Source: Lysobacter stagni
GTDB taxonomy: Bacteria; Pseudomonadota; Gammaproteobacteria; Xanthomonadales; Xanthomonadaceae
DNA: 64,000 bases
Assembly (NCBI RefSeq): GCF_030053425.1
Contig: NZ_JASGBI010000001.1
Coordinates: forward strand, 1-64,000
Direction: 5' to 3'
Each line of letters opens with the position of its first letter. Position 1 is the stretch's first letter. The translations under genes and the position numbers were made by a program. This document shows positions 1-9,324 of the stretch, piece by piece. The notes below the pieces were generated by a model. It was not told where the DNA came from, ran no database searches, and saw nothing but the letters and a program-made list of their open reading frames with translations.

Positions 1-183
1 CATCCGCTCCCTCCGCGATCCGCCGCTACGCGGCGGTCCCCTGTGCTCCTCGCGGCGCGGGGGCACGCCGCCCAAACTCGCTACGCTGCGCTCCGCTCAG
101 ACATGGGCGGCTCTTCGGCCCCCGCACCACTGCGGTGCTCGGCTCGCTCCGAAGTCGCAAGATCAACGGCAACAGCACAGCGA
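1..183. other. GC-rich non-coding spacer with hairpins
   Basis: No convincing gene is present. The stretch holds short inverted repeats, for example CCGCCGC/GCGGCGG around 21-37. It resembles the dispersed intergenic filler common in Xanthomonadaceae, but copy number cannot be judged from one window. Open frames across it are compositional. Confidence 0.4.
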
Positions 184-296
184 CGGCAACGGCAACGGCA
201 ACGGCAACCGCAACCGCAACCGCAACCGCAACCGCAACCGCAACAACAACAACAACAACAAAAAACAAACACAACAACGGCAACGGCAACAGCCGA
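184..296. repeat. Compound microsatellite (CGGCAA)n-(CCGCAA)n-(CAA)n
   Basis: Four CGGCAA units (184-207) are followed by six CCGCAA units (208-243), six further CAA units (to 261), a short A/C-rich stretch, and more CGGCAA-like units to about 296. The tract lies just beyond the stop of the minus-strand BtuF-like gene. It is probably non-coding; the dipeptide repeats it gives in all frames (Val-Ala, Arg-Gln, Pro-Gln) are a by-product. Hexamer arrays like this are prone to slippage, so the length may vary between strains. Confidence 0.85.
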
Positions 297-309
297 CGAG
301 CTCGCTCCC

Positions 310-1137
310 TCAGCGATCCACCCTCGCCGCCCACGCACGGATCACCTTCGCCATCTCCCGCACGCCATCGCTCAACGCAGCGGGCCCCGGCTGCAGGATG
401 ATCGGCGACTTGATTTCGTGCAGCTCACCATCGCGCACGGCCGGGATGACGCCCCAACCGGGACGTGCGGCGACCTTCTCCGGACGGAACTTCTTCCCGC
501 ACCAGGACCCCAGAATGATGTCCGGTGCACGGCGCACGACCTCATCGGGGTCTTCCAGGATGCGCTGCTTCGCCAGCGATTCGGCCGCGCGCTCGGGGAA
601 CACGTCATCGCCGCCGGCGATGCGCACCAGCTCGGCCACCCACTGGATGCCGCTGATCAGCGGCTCGTCCCATTCCTCGAAGTACACCTTCGGTCGACGC
701 GACAGCGCTGCCGCCTCGCGTGCGATGTCGTCCAGCCCGCGCTGCAACTGGTCGGCATAGGCATCCGCACGCGCGCCCGCGCCGACCAGCGCGCCCAGGC
801 GACGGATGTAGTCGAGGATCCCGTCGACGCTGCGGTGATTGCTGATCCAAACCTCGACGCCATGACGGATCAGCTCGCCGGCAATCTCCGCCTGGATGTC
901 GGAGAACCCGACCACGAAATCCGGCCGCAGCTTGAGGATCTCGCCGATCTTCGCGCTGGTGAACGCGCTGACCTTGGGTTTTTCCTTCCGCGCAATGGAA
1001 GGGCGCACGGTGAAACCGCTGATGCCGACTATGCGGTCCTGCTCGCCCAGCGCGTACAGCGTTTCGGTCGGCTCCTCGGTGAGGCAGACGATTCGCTGCG
1101 GGCCGCGCTTCACGGGAACAGCATCCGCCGATGCCAC
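310..1137 (-). CDS. BtuF-like cobalamin/metal-chelate binding protein, no signal peptide
   Basis: This 275-residue protein has the class III periplasmic-binding fold (BtuF/FepB-like). An [16 protein letters not shown] segment near residues 15-30 is followed by the GISGFT..P stretch, and the long central helix and second lobe are present. Family members bind vitamin B12 or ferric chelates for ABC import. No signal peptide is visible: the N-terminus is [15 protein letters not shown]. Either export uses another start or the protein works in the cytoplasm. No permease or ATPase gene lies beside it. Its start overlaps the end of pdxH by 28 nt, so the two are probably cotranscribed. The fold is clear; the ligand is inferred. 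Confidence 0.75.
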   Translation of the reverse strand: MASADAVPVKRGPQRIVCLTEEPTETLYALGEQDRIVGISGFTVRPSIARKEKPKVSAFTSAKIGEILKLRPDFVVGFSDIQAEIAGELIRHGVEVWISNHRSVDGILDYIRRLGALVGAGARADAYADQLQRGLDDIAREAAALSRRPKVYFEEWDEPLISGIQWVAELVRIAGGDDVFPERAAESLAKQRILEDPDEVVRRAPDIILGSWCGKKFRPEKVAARPGWGVIPAVRDGELHEIKSPIILQPGPAALSDGVREMAKVIRAWAARVDR

Positions 1138-1712
1138 TCACCGGCGACGTCGCGCTCATAGCACTGACGCTCGTGCAGGCGGAAGTTGGCGCCGTACCAG
1201 AATTCGATCACGTCCGGACGCACGCGCAGGCCGGTCCAGCGCGAAGGACGCGGCACGTCGCGGCCGTCGAATTCCCGTTCGGCCTGTGCCAGGCGCTGTT
1301 CGAACACGTCTCGCGATTCCAGCGTTTCCGACTGCTTCGACGCCCACGCGCCAAGCTGGCTGCCGCGCGGTCGTGAAGCGAAATAGGCATCGGCCTCGGC
1401 GTCGGAGACGATCTCCACCGAGCCCTCCACGCGCACCTGCACGCCGTCGCGCACGCGCGGCCAGTGGAACAGCAGCGCGGCGTGCGGATTGGCCTGCAGT
1501 TCGCGGCCCTTGCGGCCATCGAGATGGGTGTAGAACACGAAGCCGCGCTCGTCGTGCGCCTTCAGCAGCACCGTTCGCGCGGACGGTCGCGCGTCCAGGC
1601 CGGCGGTCGCGAGGGTCATCGCGGTGGGATCGGGCTCGCCGGCAACACGGGCTTCGTCGAACAGCGTGTCGAAGGTGGCGAGGGCTTCGGTCAGCAGGGC
1701 GGGGGTATCCAT
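1110..1712 (-). CDS. pdxH: Pyridoxamine 5'-phosphate oxidase PdxH
   Basis: PdxH is the FMN enzyme that oxidises pyridoxine or pyridoxamine 5'-phosphate to pyridoxal 5'-phosphate, the last step of B6 synthesis and salvage. The product is 200 residues, slightly shorter than the usual 210-220. Recognisable parts are the [22 protein letters not shown]-binding strand, the [19 protein letters not shown] segment, QSETL, and the C-terminal substrate motif [11 protein letters not shown] chose the ATG at 1712 (MDTPALL) because an upstream in-frame ATG would run into the divergent kinase gene, whose start is only 17 nt away. The gene is followed by the overlapping BtuF-like gene. Confidence 0.93.
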   Translation of the reverse strand: MDTPALLTEALATFDTLFDEARVAGEPDPTAMTLATAGLDARPSARTVLLKAHDERGFVFYTHLDGRKGRELQANPHAALLFHWPRVRDGVQVRVEGSVEIVSDAEADAYFASRPRGSQLGAWASKQSETLESRDVFEQRLAQAEREFDGRDVPRPSRWTGLRVRPDVIEFWYGANFRLHERQCYERDVAGEWHRRMLFP

Positions 1713-1717
1713 TGCGC

Positions 1718-1723
1718 TATTGT
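1718..1723 (+). promoter_or_regulatory. Candidate -10 of a leaderless promoter (kinase)
   Basis: TATTGT lies at 1718-1723 and ends 6 nt before the ATG at 1730, so transcription would begin at or next to the start codon. No Shine-Dalgarno or good -35 is visible. See the separate finding on recurrent leaderless arrangements. Confidence 0.35.
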
Positions 1724-1729
1724 GGGCCG

Positions 1730-2545
1730 ATGTCGCCACGGCCGCATCCCTCCACCGCACCGGGCTTCGACGCGTCGCTGGTGGAACGCGTGCTCGACGA
1801 CGCCCTCACGCACGGGAGCCGCGTGTACGCGATCGCGGGGTTGCAGGGCTCGGGCAAATCCACGCTGGCCGCGCAGGTCGCGGCGCTGGCCCGGTCGCGT
1901 GGACTGCGCGTGGCGGTGCTGTCGGTGGACGATGCGTACCGTGGCCGGGCCGAACGCCAGCGCCTGGCCCGCACGGTCCATCCCCTTCTGGCCACGCGCG
2001 GCCCGCCCGGAACCCACGACGTGCCGCTGGCCTGCGCCACGCTCGACGCCCTGCGGGCGGGCAGACCGACCGCACTGCCGCGATTCGACAAGCTCGCCGA
2101 CACGCGCCTGCCGCCCTCGCGCTGGCGTCGCGTCGGCGAGGTGGACCTCACGCTTTTCGAAGGCTGGTTCCTGAAGACGCCGTCGCAGGCCATCGAGGCA
2201 CTGAGCACCCCGCTCAACCGCGTGGAGCGCGAGGAAGACCCGGACGGCACGTGGCGCCATTACTGCAACGACGCGCTGGCACGCGACTTTCCGGCGTTGT
2301 GGTCGCGGATCGACCGCATGCTGTTCCTGCAGCCCCCGGGCTTCGAAGCCGTGCCCGACTGGCGCTGGCAGCAGGAAGCCGCGCTGCAGGCGTCCGCGCG
2401 CACCTCCCGGCGCGGCATGGATCGCGCACAGGTCGAACGCTTCGTCCAGTTGTTCGAGCGCGTGAGCCGGCAGGCGCTGCACTGCCTGCCGAGCATCGCG
2501 GAATGGACGTTGCCGCTGGACCGGCAGCGGCGGCCGATCGGCTGA
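1730..2545 (+). CDS. P-loop kinase, D-glycerate 3-kinase-like
   Basis: This 271-residue P-loop kinase resembles plant/fungal-type D-glycerate 3-kinases, which make 3-phosphoglycerate from glycerate. The Walker A motif GLQGSGKST is near residues 37-45, followed by LSVDDAYRG. The stretch [14 protein letters not shown] then [12 protein letters not shown] matches the family's RG.PGTHD and YDKS motifs, and FEGWFL matches the conserved EGW segment. The start at 1730 gives MSPRPHPST. Longer in-frame extension upstream is antisense to pdxH and is rejected. The gene is divergent from pdxH, with a 17-nt spacer. Related P-loop kinases exist, so the substrate is inferred. Confidence 0.8.
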   Translation: MSPRPHPSTAPGFDASLVERVLDDALTHGSRVYAIAGLQGSGKSTLAAQVAALARSRGLRVAVLSVDDAYRGRAERQRLARTVHPLLATRGPPGTHDVPLACATLDALRAGRPTALPRFDKLADTRLPPSRWRRVGEVDLTLFEGWFLKTPSQAIEALSTPLNRVEREEDPDGTWRHYCNDALARDFPALWSRIDRMLFLQPPGFEAVPDWRWQQEAALQASARTSRRGMDRAQVERFVQLFERVSRQALHCLPSIAEWTLPLDRQRRPIG

Positions 2546-2578
2546 TCGCCACCACGTCTCCCATGCAGCGCAGCTGGC

Positions 2579-2584
2579 TACAAT
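2579..2584 (+). promoter_or_regulatory. Candidate -10 of a leaderless aroK promoter
   Basis: TACAAT at 2579-2584 ends 6 nt before the aroK ATG at 2591, which puts the expected transcription start on the A of the start codon. The -35 region is not recognisable. Confidence 0.4.
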
Positions 2585-2590
2585 CGCTGC

Positions 2591-3169
2591 ATGAACCCCG
2601 CCACCAACCTCGTTCTCGTCGGCCCGATGGGCGCTGGCAAGACCTGCATCGGACGCCGCCTGGCCGAGCACTTCGGCCTGCGCCTGGCCGATGCCGACCA
2701 TGAGATCGAGCAGCGCGCGGGCACGAGCATCAACACCATCTTCGAAGTGGAAGGCGAACACGGGTTCCGCACCCGCGAGCGCGCCGCGCTGGCGACGTTG
2801 CTGCACCAGGACGGCCTGGTGATTTCCACCGGCGGCGGCGCGGTCCTCGATCCGGACAACCGTCGCCTGATGCACGCGCGCGGTTTCGTGGTCCACCTGG
2901 ACGTCAGCGTCGAACGTCAGCTGGAGCGACTGGCGCACGACCGCAGCCGCCCGCTGCTGGCGCGTGGCGATCGCGAGGCGGTGCTGCACACGCTGGCCGC
3001 CCAGCGCGCGCCCCTGTACGCCGAAGTCGCCGACCTGCGCTTCGACACCAACCCCTACGGCAGCGTCGAGGCCGCCACACGGCTGGCGCTGGAACTCGAC
3101 GCGCACTGGCAACGCCCGGCCCTCGGCACGGCGCAGGCCGGCGTGCCCGCAAGCACGGAGTCCCCATGA
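2591..3169 (+). CDS. aroK: Shikimate kinase AroK
   Basis: AroK phosphorylates shikimate at the 3-OH in chorismate synthesis. The product is 192 residues. The Walker A stretch [14 protein letters not shown] starts near residue 11, the shikimate-binding acidic motif is [11 protein letters not shown], the Arg motif is FRTRE, and STGGGAV is the glycine-rich Walker B region. The C-terminus has about 20 extra residues after the usual end. The stop codon overlaps the aroB ATG (ATGA), so the two are translationally coupled. A short gap separates it from the kinase upstream. Confidence 0.96.
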   Translation: MNPATNLVLVGPMGAGKTCIGRRLAEHFGLRLADADHEIEQRAGTSINTIFEVEGEHGFRTRERAALATLLHQDGLVISTGGGAVLDPDNRRLMHARGFVVHLDVSVERQLERLAHDRSRPLLARGDREAVLHTLAAQRAPLYAEVADLRFDTNPYGSVEAATRLALELDAHWQRPALGTAQAGVPASTESP

Positions 3170-4272
3170 GCACGATGCGCACGGTCAAGGTCGACGGCGA
3201 GGCGCGCTACGACATCAGCATCGGGCCGGGACTGCTCGGGGATCCGGTGCTGTTCGGCCATGCGCTGCGCGGTCGCCATGCACTGATCGTCAGCGACACG
3301 AACGTCGCGCCGCTGTACGCCGACACGCTGGAGGCAACGCTGCTCACGGCGCGACCGGCGATGCAGGTCGCGCGCTTCGTGATGCCTGCCGGCGAGCAGG
3401 AGAAGACGCTCGCGCGTTTCTGCCAGTGCCTGGACGCGCTGGCCGCGCTGGGCGCGACGCGCGACGCGACGGTGATCGCGCTGGGCGGTGGCGTGGTCGG
3501 CGACCTCGCCGGTTTCGCCGCGGCGTGCTGGATGCGCGGCATCGACGTGGTGCAGGTACCCACCACGCTGCTGGCGATGGTCGACTCGTCCGTGGGCGGC
3601 AAGACCGCGGTGGACCTGCCCGCCGGCAAGAACCTGGTCGGCGCGTTCCATCCGCCGCGCGCGGTGGCCGCCGACACCGCCACGCTGCGCACGCTGCCGC
3701 CACGGGAACTGCGCGCAGGGCTGGCCGAAGTGGTGAAGTACGGCGCGATCTTCGACGCGGAATTCCTGACGTGGCTGGAAGCGCGCACGCAGGCCTTGCT
3801 GGCCGGGGACGACGCGACACTCGCCGAGGCCATCGCACGTTCCTGCGAGTACAAGGCCGACATCGTCGCCCGCGATCCGTACGAGCACGGCGAACGCGCG
3901 CTGCTCAACTTCGGCCACACCTTCGGCCACGCCATCGAGGCCGAGCAGGGCTATGCGGGCGCAGGCAGCGAAGCGCTCAACCACGGCGAGGCGGTGTCGG
4001 TGGGCATGGTGCTGGCGGCGCGTCTGTCCGCGGCACTGGGCCGCTCGCCCGCCGCCGACACGCAGCGCCTGCAGGCACTCCTGCAGAAGCTGGGGCTGCC
4101 GACCGTCGTGCCGGCCGGGCTGGAACCCGAAGCGCTGCTGGCACGCATGCGCCTGGACAAGAAGGCCGATGCCACCGGGCTGCGTTTCGTGTTGTGGGAC
4201 CGCGCCGGGCTGGCGAAGGTCGTCAGCGGCGTGGCGGATGAGAAGGTGCTGGACGTGCTGCGGGTGAGGTAG
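3166..4272 (+). CDS. aroB: 3-dehydroquinate synthase AroB
   Basis: AroB converts DAHP to 3-dehydroquinate, the second shikimate-pathway step, using NAD+ and a divalent metal. The 368-residue length is typical. Visible motifs are [17 protein letters not shown] (NAD-binding), [30 protein letters not shown], the [11 protein letters not shown] segment, and the metal-ligand region [16 protein letters not shown] overlap with aroK argues for one operon. No paralog or fusion is seen. Downstream is a 92-nt gap to the WGR protein gene. Confidence 0.97.
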   Translation: MSTMRTVKVDGEARYDISIGPGLLGDPVLFGHALRGRHALIVSDTNVAPLYADTLEATLLTARPAMQVARFVMPAGEQEKTLARFCQCLDALAALGATRDATVIALGGGVVGDLAGFAAACWMRGIDVVQVPTTLLAMVDSSVGGKTAVDLPAGKNLVGAFHPPRAVAADTATLRTLPPRELRAGLAEVVKYGAIFDAEFLTWLEARTQALLAGDDATLAEAIARSCEYKADIVARDPYEHGERALLNFGHTFGHAIEAEQGYAGAGSEALNHGEAVSVGMVLAARLSAALGRSPAADTQRLQALLQKLGLPTVVPAGLEPEALLARMRLDKKADATGLRFVLWDRAGLAKVVSGVADEKVLDVLRVR

Positions 4273-4350
4273 CCCCGGCGTCGCGGCTTCACCACCGCCC
4301 TCTTCCACTGCGGATGGGGCGTCCGTCCCGGCGGGGCCACGGGCCTCCAG

Positions 4351-4356
4351 TACAAT
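4351..4356 (+). promoter_or_regulatory. Candidate -10 of the WGR gene promoter
   Basis: TACAAT at 4351-4356 ends 8 nt before the ATG at 4365, again a near-leaderless geometry without a Shine-Dalgarno sequence. Confidence 0.35.
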
Positions 4357-4364
4357 GAGCCCCC

Positions 4365-4619
4365 ATGCGCCTGCTCCTGCAACAACGGCCTGATGGCCGC
4401 GAAGCGCCGCGCTTCGTGCAACTGATGCTGCAGCCCGACCTGCTGGGCGGCTGGACGCTGGTGCGCGAAAGCGGCCAGATCGGCGGCCGCAGCACGCTGC
4501 GACGCGAGCAGTTCCTCGATCAGGCCAGCGCCATGGCCGCGCTGGAGGCCGCCCGCGACCAGCAGCTCAAGCGCGGGTTCCAGCTGATGTTCGTACAGGG
4601 CGCCGACGCACCGAAGTAA
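4365..4619 (+). CDS. Small stand-alone WGR-domain protein
   Basis: The product has 84 residues and is essentially a single WGR-like fold. Its core reads GGWTLVRESGQIGGRS, then a region rich in Ala and Glu, then KRGFQLMF. WGR domains occur in PARPs and in bacterial MolR-like proteins, where they bind DNA ends or nucleic acid; the role of these small bacterial versions is unknown. It lies between aroB and hemE, an order I recall from related Xanthomonadaceae. There is no signal peptide or membrane segment, so it should be cytosolic. Confidence 0.75.
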   Translation: MRLLLQQRPDGREAPRFVQLMLQPDLLGGWTLVRESGQIGGRSTLRREQFLDQASAMAALEAARDQQLKRGFQLMFVQGADAPK

Positions 4620-4745
4620 GCCCACCCCTGCAACAGTCCGGTGCGCGATGCGGCTTCGCCGCGCCGATCCATGCGTGGCGCCAGCCGCGATAATGCCGCC
4701 CTGCTCCTGCGCCCAACCGGCGCTCCCCCGCGCCGAAGGATTCCA

Positions 4746-5816
4746 ATGACCGCCACAGCCCCCAAGAACGACCGCTTCCTGCGCGCGCTGCGCCGCGAAC
4801 CCGTGGACCGCACGCCCGTGTGGCTGATGCGCCAGGCCGGCCGCTACCTGCCGGAGTACCGCGCCACGCGTGCCGCCGCCGGCAGCTTCCTGGGCATGGC
4901 GAAGAATCCCGAGCTGGCCTGCGAGGTCACGCTGCAGCCGCTGCGCCGCTTCCCGCTGGACGCCGCGATCCTGTTCTCCGACATCCTCACCGTGCCCGAC
5001 GCGATGGGCGTGGGCCTGTATTTCGTCGAAGGCGAAGGCCCGAAGTTCGAGCGCCCCGTGCGCACGCATGAGGACATCGCGAAGCTGGCCGTGCCCGACA
5101 TGGACCGCGAGCTGCGCTACGTGACCGATGCCGTGCGCACGATCCGCCGCGAACTCGACAACGCGGTGCCGCTGATCGGTTTCTCCGGCAGCCCGTGGAC
5201 GCTGGCCTGCTACATGGTCGAAGGCGGCGGCAGCGAGAACTTCTCGAAGGTGAAATCGCTGGCGCTCAACGACCCTGCCGCGATGCACCGCCTGCTCGAC
5301 GTGGTGACCGATGCCGTCATCGCCTACCTGGAAGCACAGCGCCAGGCCGGTGCGCAGGCACTGCAGGTGTTCGACACCTGGGGCGGCGTGCTGTCGCCGT
5401 CGATGTACCGCGAATTCTCGCTGCGTTACCTGCAGCGCATCGCGCAGGCGTTGCCGCGTGGCGAGGAGAAGACGCCGCTGATCCTGTTCGGCAAGGGCAA
5501 CGGCGCGTACCTGGAAGAGCTGGCCGCCACGGGCGCCGAAGGCGTGGGCATCGACTGGACCGTGGGCCTGGGCGACGCCGCGCGCCGCACCGGCGGCAAG
5601 GTCGCGCTGCAGGGCAATCTCGACCCGGTGACGCTGTACGCGCAACCCGACGCGATCCGTCGCGAAGTCGGCCGCGCGCTCGACGACTATGCCGCCGGCA
5701 ACGGCGGCTCGCGCGAGGGGCATGTGTTCAATCTTGGCCACGGCATGTCGCCCGACATGAGCCCGGACCATGTCGCCGCGCTCGTCGACGCGGTGCACGA
5801 ACTCAGCGCACGCTGA
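4746..5816 (+). CDS. hemE: Uroporphyrinogen decarboxylase HemE
   Basis: HemE removes four acetate carboxyls from uroporphyrinogen III to give coproporphyrinogen III in haem synthesis. The product has 356 residues, the normal length. Signature 1 ([18 protein letters not shown]) is near residues 20-37 and signature 2 ([17 protein letters not shown]) is in the second quarter. [15 protein letters not shown] lies at the C-terminus. I chose the ATG at 4746, which gives [11 protein letters not shown]; an upstream ATG at 4641 would add an arginine-rich tail not seen in the family. A GATAAT at 4689-4694 could serve as a -10. A strong hairpin follows the stop. Confidence 0.97.
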   Translation: MTATAPKNDRFLRALRREPVDRTPVWLMRQAGRYLPEYRATRAAAGSFLGMAKNPELACEVTLQPLRRFPLDAAILFSDILTVPDAMGVGLYFVEGEGPKFERPVRTHEDIAKLAVPDMDRELRYVTDAVRTIRRELDNAVPLIGFSGSPWTLACYMVEGGGSENFSKVKSLALNDPAAMHRLLDVVTDAVIAYLEAQRQAGAQALQVFDTWGGVLSPSMYREFSLRYLQRIAQALPRGEEKTPLILFGKGNGAYLEELAATGAEGVGIDWTVGLGDAARRTGGKVALQGNLDPVTLYAQPDAIRREVGRALDDYAAGNGGSREGHVFNLGHGMSPDMSPDHVAALVDAVHELSAR

Positions 5817-5830
5817 GTTCCGGGGACATC

Positions 5831-5858
5831 GCGACGGCGGGCATATACCCGCCGTCGC
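5831..5858. terminator. Bidirectional hairpin between hemE and a convergent TBDR gene
   Basis: An 11-bp perfect stem (5831-5841 with 5848-5858, loop CATATA) lies in the 53-nt gap between two convergent genes. It has no T-run on either side, so it may act as a weak or factor-assisted terminator or protect 3' ends. Confidence 0.6.
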
Positions 5859-5869
5859 AACCGCCTGCC

Positions 5870-8731
5870 TCAGAACTTCAGGTTCACGCTGGTGAAGAAG
5901 TACCGGCCGGCCTGATCGTAGCCTTGCGGTGCATTCGCGTTGTCTGCCAGCGTGTTGCCGACCATGGGCGGCGCCTTGTCGAACAGGTTGTTGACGCCCA
6001 CGGTCCACTCCGCCATCGAACCGAACTGGAACGTCCCGGAGAGATCGAACCAGTTGTAGGCATCGATTCCGTCATTGCGGGCGAGCAGTTTGTCCGTGGT
6101 GGATTTCTCCCCGGTCAGTTCGTCCCGGTAAGCCAGCGACCCGTAGTAGCGCCAGCGAAGGTTCACGCTCCACGCGTCGCGGGAATACCGGATGTTGGCG
6201 ATGTGCCGCCATTTCGGATTCTGGCAGGCGATGGTGATCAACCCCGTACAGTCGTAGTTGAAGCTGTCCACGCCGGGCAGCGGTTCGACCTTGAATGCCA
6301 GCTCGCGGGTTCCCACCAGCGAGACCAGCGCGCGCCCCCCGAACATCTCCCACCGGTAACTGGCATTGAGGTCGATGCCGCGGACCTGCTGATTGCCGAT
6401 GTTGGCGCGCTGGTTCTCGATATAGCCCGTCGACCCCAGCCACAGGTCACCACTGGCCGGATTGCGGTGGATGCGATCGCACAGGATGGACACGCCCGAC
6501 GTGGCGCAACCGTTGAGGATGTTCTGCGCACCGACCGAATCGATGCGGTTGTCGATGCGGATGTCGAAGTAGTCCACCGCCACGTCCAGGCCGCGGACCG
6601 GACTTGCGACGAAGCCCAGCGTGTAGGTGTCGGCCTCCTCCGGGGTGAGGTCCGGGTCGCCGCCGGTGTACTGGTTGTACTGGCCGGCCGGCGTGTCGGG
6701 GATCTTTCCGTACTGCGCCGCGGTCACTCCGGTGCGCTGGCATTCCGCCAGGGACAGGGTGGGCGAAGTTCCTGCGCACTCGTCCGCACCGCTGAACAGA
6801 CCCAGCGACTGCGGCGAGAACAGCTCGACGATGACCGGCGCGCGGATGGCCCGGTTGTAGCCGCCGCGGATCTTGTAGTGATCGAGGAAATCACCGCCAA
6901 ATCCCACTTTGTAGGTGCTCGCCGAACCTGAGCGGTCGTAATCGGAATAGCGGTAACCCAGGTCGAGATTGAAGCGGTCGACGATGCCCGCATCCTTGAG
7001 GATCGGCACCGCGGCCTCGGCGAAGAGCTCCTTCACTTCGGTCTGGCCGGAGATCGGCGGAGACGTGCCGCCGGAGCCGGCGAAGTTGCCTGCCTCGGAA
7101 TTGCTGTCGGCGCGGTAGTGCAGTTCCTCCCTGCGCCACTCCGCACCCGACACCAGCGAGACGGTGTCGCCACCGGCCCACGGCAGCGCCACGCCGAGGT
7201 CGCCCGACACGTACCCGCTCACACCGGTCAGGCTTGTTTCGGTGACATCGGTGCTGACGCCCGCCAGCTGGTCCGCCGCTTGCTTCGTGACGCCGTTGGG
7301 CTTCCAGACGTTGTACAGCGAGCATCCCGGGAACGAACCCGGCGGGCAGCCCAGCAGTGCCGCCTCGACACGGTCAGAGAGGAAGTCGTTGATGCCGATC
7401 GCCGTCCGGTCGGTGCGGCCGAAGATGCCCGACACGTTGTACGTCCAGCTGCCGTCGATCGCGCCTTCGGCACCGGCCACGACGCGGTAGGAGTTGCTCT
7501 TGGTGTCCCAGAAGCGTGGCCCCCCTTCCACGTTGCGCTTGCCCACGTTGATAGTCAGGGGCCCGCTCGCATCCAGCCCTAGGTCGCCGCACATCGTGCC
7601 CAGCAACGGATCGCTGCAGGGCAACGAGAGGTCCTGCGCGAAGAACGTGCCGGACTCGGCGATCTGGGTCGAGCTGGTGCGATGGGTGAACATCAGGTCG
7701 ATGAAGGGGCGGAAGTGTTCGTTCACCTCCAGCTTCAGCGAGGCGCCGGCGTTCAGTCGGTCCTCCGGCCGCTGGTAATAGTTGATCGGGGCGAAGTTGT
7801 AGACATCGTCGGTTCCCGCCGCCCAGGAGCCGTTCGGATTGAGGTGCGCGCCGAACCCGGACGCCGCGAGCGTATCGGCCGCATCGAAGACGAAGAAGTT
7901 CGGGCGCGCCGCAGTGGCCGAGCCACCGCAGGCGGTACCGCTGGCATTCAAAGCGCAGGACGAATAGTCGCGCTCGCCCTGGAACAGCGGATCGTTACGG
8001 CGCCAGGTCAGCCATGCACTCGCATGCCCCTGGCCGTCGGCCAGGCTGCTGCCCCAGATCAGGTCGATGTTGCGCGACTTGCCATCCAGGCCGGAATTGC
8101 CGGTGGGGTAGCCGAATCCACGCTTGTCCATCAGCCCCTGGAGGTACTGGCTGTCGTTGTCGTGCTGGAAGGCCGAGTAACCCAGGTTCACCTGGAAGCC
8201 CTCGAACTCATCGTCGAGCACGAAATTGACCACGCCGGCGACCGCGTCGGCGCCGTACACCGCCGACGCACCGCCGGTGAGGATGTCCACGCGCTTGATC
8301 AGACCGGAGGGAACCTGACTCAGGTCGACGCCACCGTCCGTACCGCCGGCCTGCGAGCGCTGGCCGTTGATCAGCGTCAGCGTCCGGTTGTTGCCCAGAC
8401 CGCGCAGGCTCGCGGTCGGATAGCCCGTGGCTCCGTTGTTGGAGAACGAATCGAAGTACGGCGTCAGCTGCGGCATCTGGTTGACCAGATCCTCCACGCG
8501 CGTGGTGCCGGTGACCTTGAACTCCTCCCTGTCGATCTCCGCGACCGGGCTGGAAGCGGTGACGGTCTGGCTCTGGATGCGGGTGCCCGTGACGGTCACC
8601 GTGTCCAGGTCGGTGGCCGACTGCGCGGACGATGCGGCGTCCTGCGCGGAAGCGCGAGGGGCGATGGACGTTGCAGCCAATGCGAGTGCAAGAACGATCG
8701 CATCGCGCAGCTTGGATCTGTTCGGGATCAT
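5870..8731 (-). CDS. TonB-dependent outer-membrane receptor
   Basis: This is a 953-residue TBDR for energised uptake of a large or scarce substrate across the outer membrane. A signal peptide (AIVLALALAATSIAPRASAQ) precedes a TonB-box-like DTVTVTGTRI. The plug holds LRGLGNNRTLTLINGQR and the conserved GGASAVYGADAVAGVVNFV. The barrel ends in the phenylalanine-terminated SVNLKF. The plug style (VTGTRI, L..LGNNRTL) is the oar-like or carbohydrate/peptide type frequent in Xanthomonadaceae rather than a classic siderophore receptor. Cys pairs occur in several extracellular loops. The likely Shine-Dalgarno is GGAG close to the ATG. The large sensor kinase upstream on the same strand may regulate it; the substrate is unknown. 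Confidence 0.93.
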   Translation of the reverse strand: MIPNRSKLRDAIVLALALAATSIAPRASAQDAASSAQSATDLDTVTVTGTRIQSQTVTASSPVAEIDREEFKVTGTTRVEDLVNQMPQLTPYFDSFSNNGATGYPTASLRGLGNNRTLTLINGQRSQAGGTDGGVDLSQVPSGLIKRVDILTGGASAVYGADAVAGVVNFVLDDEFEGFQVNLGYSAFQHDNDSQYLQGLMDKRGFGYPTGNSGLDGKSRNIDLIWGSSLADGQGHASAWLTWRRNDPLFQGERDYSSCALNASGTACGGSATAARPNFFVFDAADTLAASGFGAHLNPNGSWAAGTDDVYNFAPINYYQRPEDRLNAGASLKLEVNEHFRPFIDLMFTHRTSSTQIAESGTFFAQDLSLPCSDPLLGTMCGDLGLDASGPLTINVGKRNVEGGPRFWDTKSNSYRVVAGAEGAIDGSWTYNVSGIFGRTDRTAIGINDFLSDRVEAALLGCPPGSFPGCSLYNVWKPNGVTKQAADQLAGVSTDVTETSLTGVSGYVSGDLGVALPWAGGDTVSLVSGAEWRREELHYRADSNSEAGNFAGSGGTSPPISGQTEVKELFAEAAVPILKDAGIVDRFNLDLGYRYSDYDRSGSASTYKVGFGGDFLDHYKIRGGYNRAIRAPVIVELFSPQSLGLFSGADECAGTSPTLSLAECQRTGVTAAQYGKIPDTPAGQYNQYTGGDPDLTPEEADTYTLGFVASPVRGLDVAVDYFDIRIDNRIDSVGAQNILNGCATSGVSILCDRIHRNPASGDLWLGSTGYIENQRANIGNQQVRGIDLNASYRWEMFGGRALVSLVGTRELAFKVEPLPGVDSFNYDCTGLITIACQNPKWRHIANIRYSRDAWSVNLRWRYYGSLAYRDELTGEKSTTDKLLARNDGIDAYNWFDLSGTFQFGSMAEWTVGVNNLFDKAPPMVGNTLADNANAPQGYDQAGRYFFTSVNLKF

Positions 8732-9324
8732 CTCTTCTCCTACTCCGTCGGGTGATGGCGGAACTTGTGAAAATCCGCAGCAGTCACCGGACGTGAAAGA
8801 GGCAGCTCGGTCATCGCATCGACATCGCGATCGAAACGCACCGCCGCATTCGCGGTCGGCGGCAACAGCGCACCGTCCGCAAAACGCGGCGAAGTTCGGT
8901 CAATGCTTCTTGCAGTGCCGGATGTGCCGTCCAGCGCTGCATTGCCGAGTCCCGCCCGTTCCCCTTTCACGTCCAGCCACTCACTGCGTGACTGGCCTAT
9001 GAATGTCACAGGCGGTGGGCGCGATCATTGAGAAAGTTTCACCATCGATGATGCGAAGGCATCGATCAGCGGAATGCCGATGCGGCACGGTCTCGGATGA
9101 CGTCCCTGATGAGGCAGATGCACCACTGCACGCAGCTCGTTGCGCGCATGCGACTGCACGCGACGAATCATCCAAACGAAAGTTGGGATGCGCTGGTCGT
9201 CCGTGCGTGAGGCTGGTGTCGAGGCGTCATTGCCACGCGACACTCACAAGCAGGCCGACCAGCATCGCCCTGTCACCTGCTTGAGAGCCGCGAAAACCCG
9301 CGCCCTTCCAGGCGCGCGTGCCGA
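8732..9324. other. 593-nt spacer, probable TBDR promoter region
   Basis: No supportable gene was found between the TBDR and the sensor kinase. An open frame of 89 codons (8740-9009, minus) and one of 93 codons (9003-9284, plus) lack family resemblance, ribosome sites and plausible protein composition. A 7-bp inverted repeat (ATCGATG at 9044-9050 with CATCGAT at 9060-9066) could be a regulator site or an RNA hairpin. The TBDR promoter is expected here on the minus strand, but I see no good -35/-10 pair. Confidence 0.5.

Noticed and set aside
184..296. CRISPR-like repeats
   Set aside because: Contiguous hexamers without spacers; a microsatellite.
43..1161. Plus-strand open frame of 372 codons over the microsatellite
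   Set aside because: It is antisense to the BtuF-like gene and the low-complexity Gln/Pro/Arg part is a repeat artefact.
8991..9010. GTGAC...GTCAC inverted repeat as a CRP/Clp site
   Set aside because: Spacer is too long for the TGTGA-N6-TCACA pattern.
8740..9284. Two small open frames in the 593-nt spacer (minus 89 and plus 93 codons)
   Set aside because: No ribosome site, no domain, and overlapping on opposite strands; composition is that of GC-rich noise.
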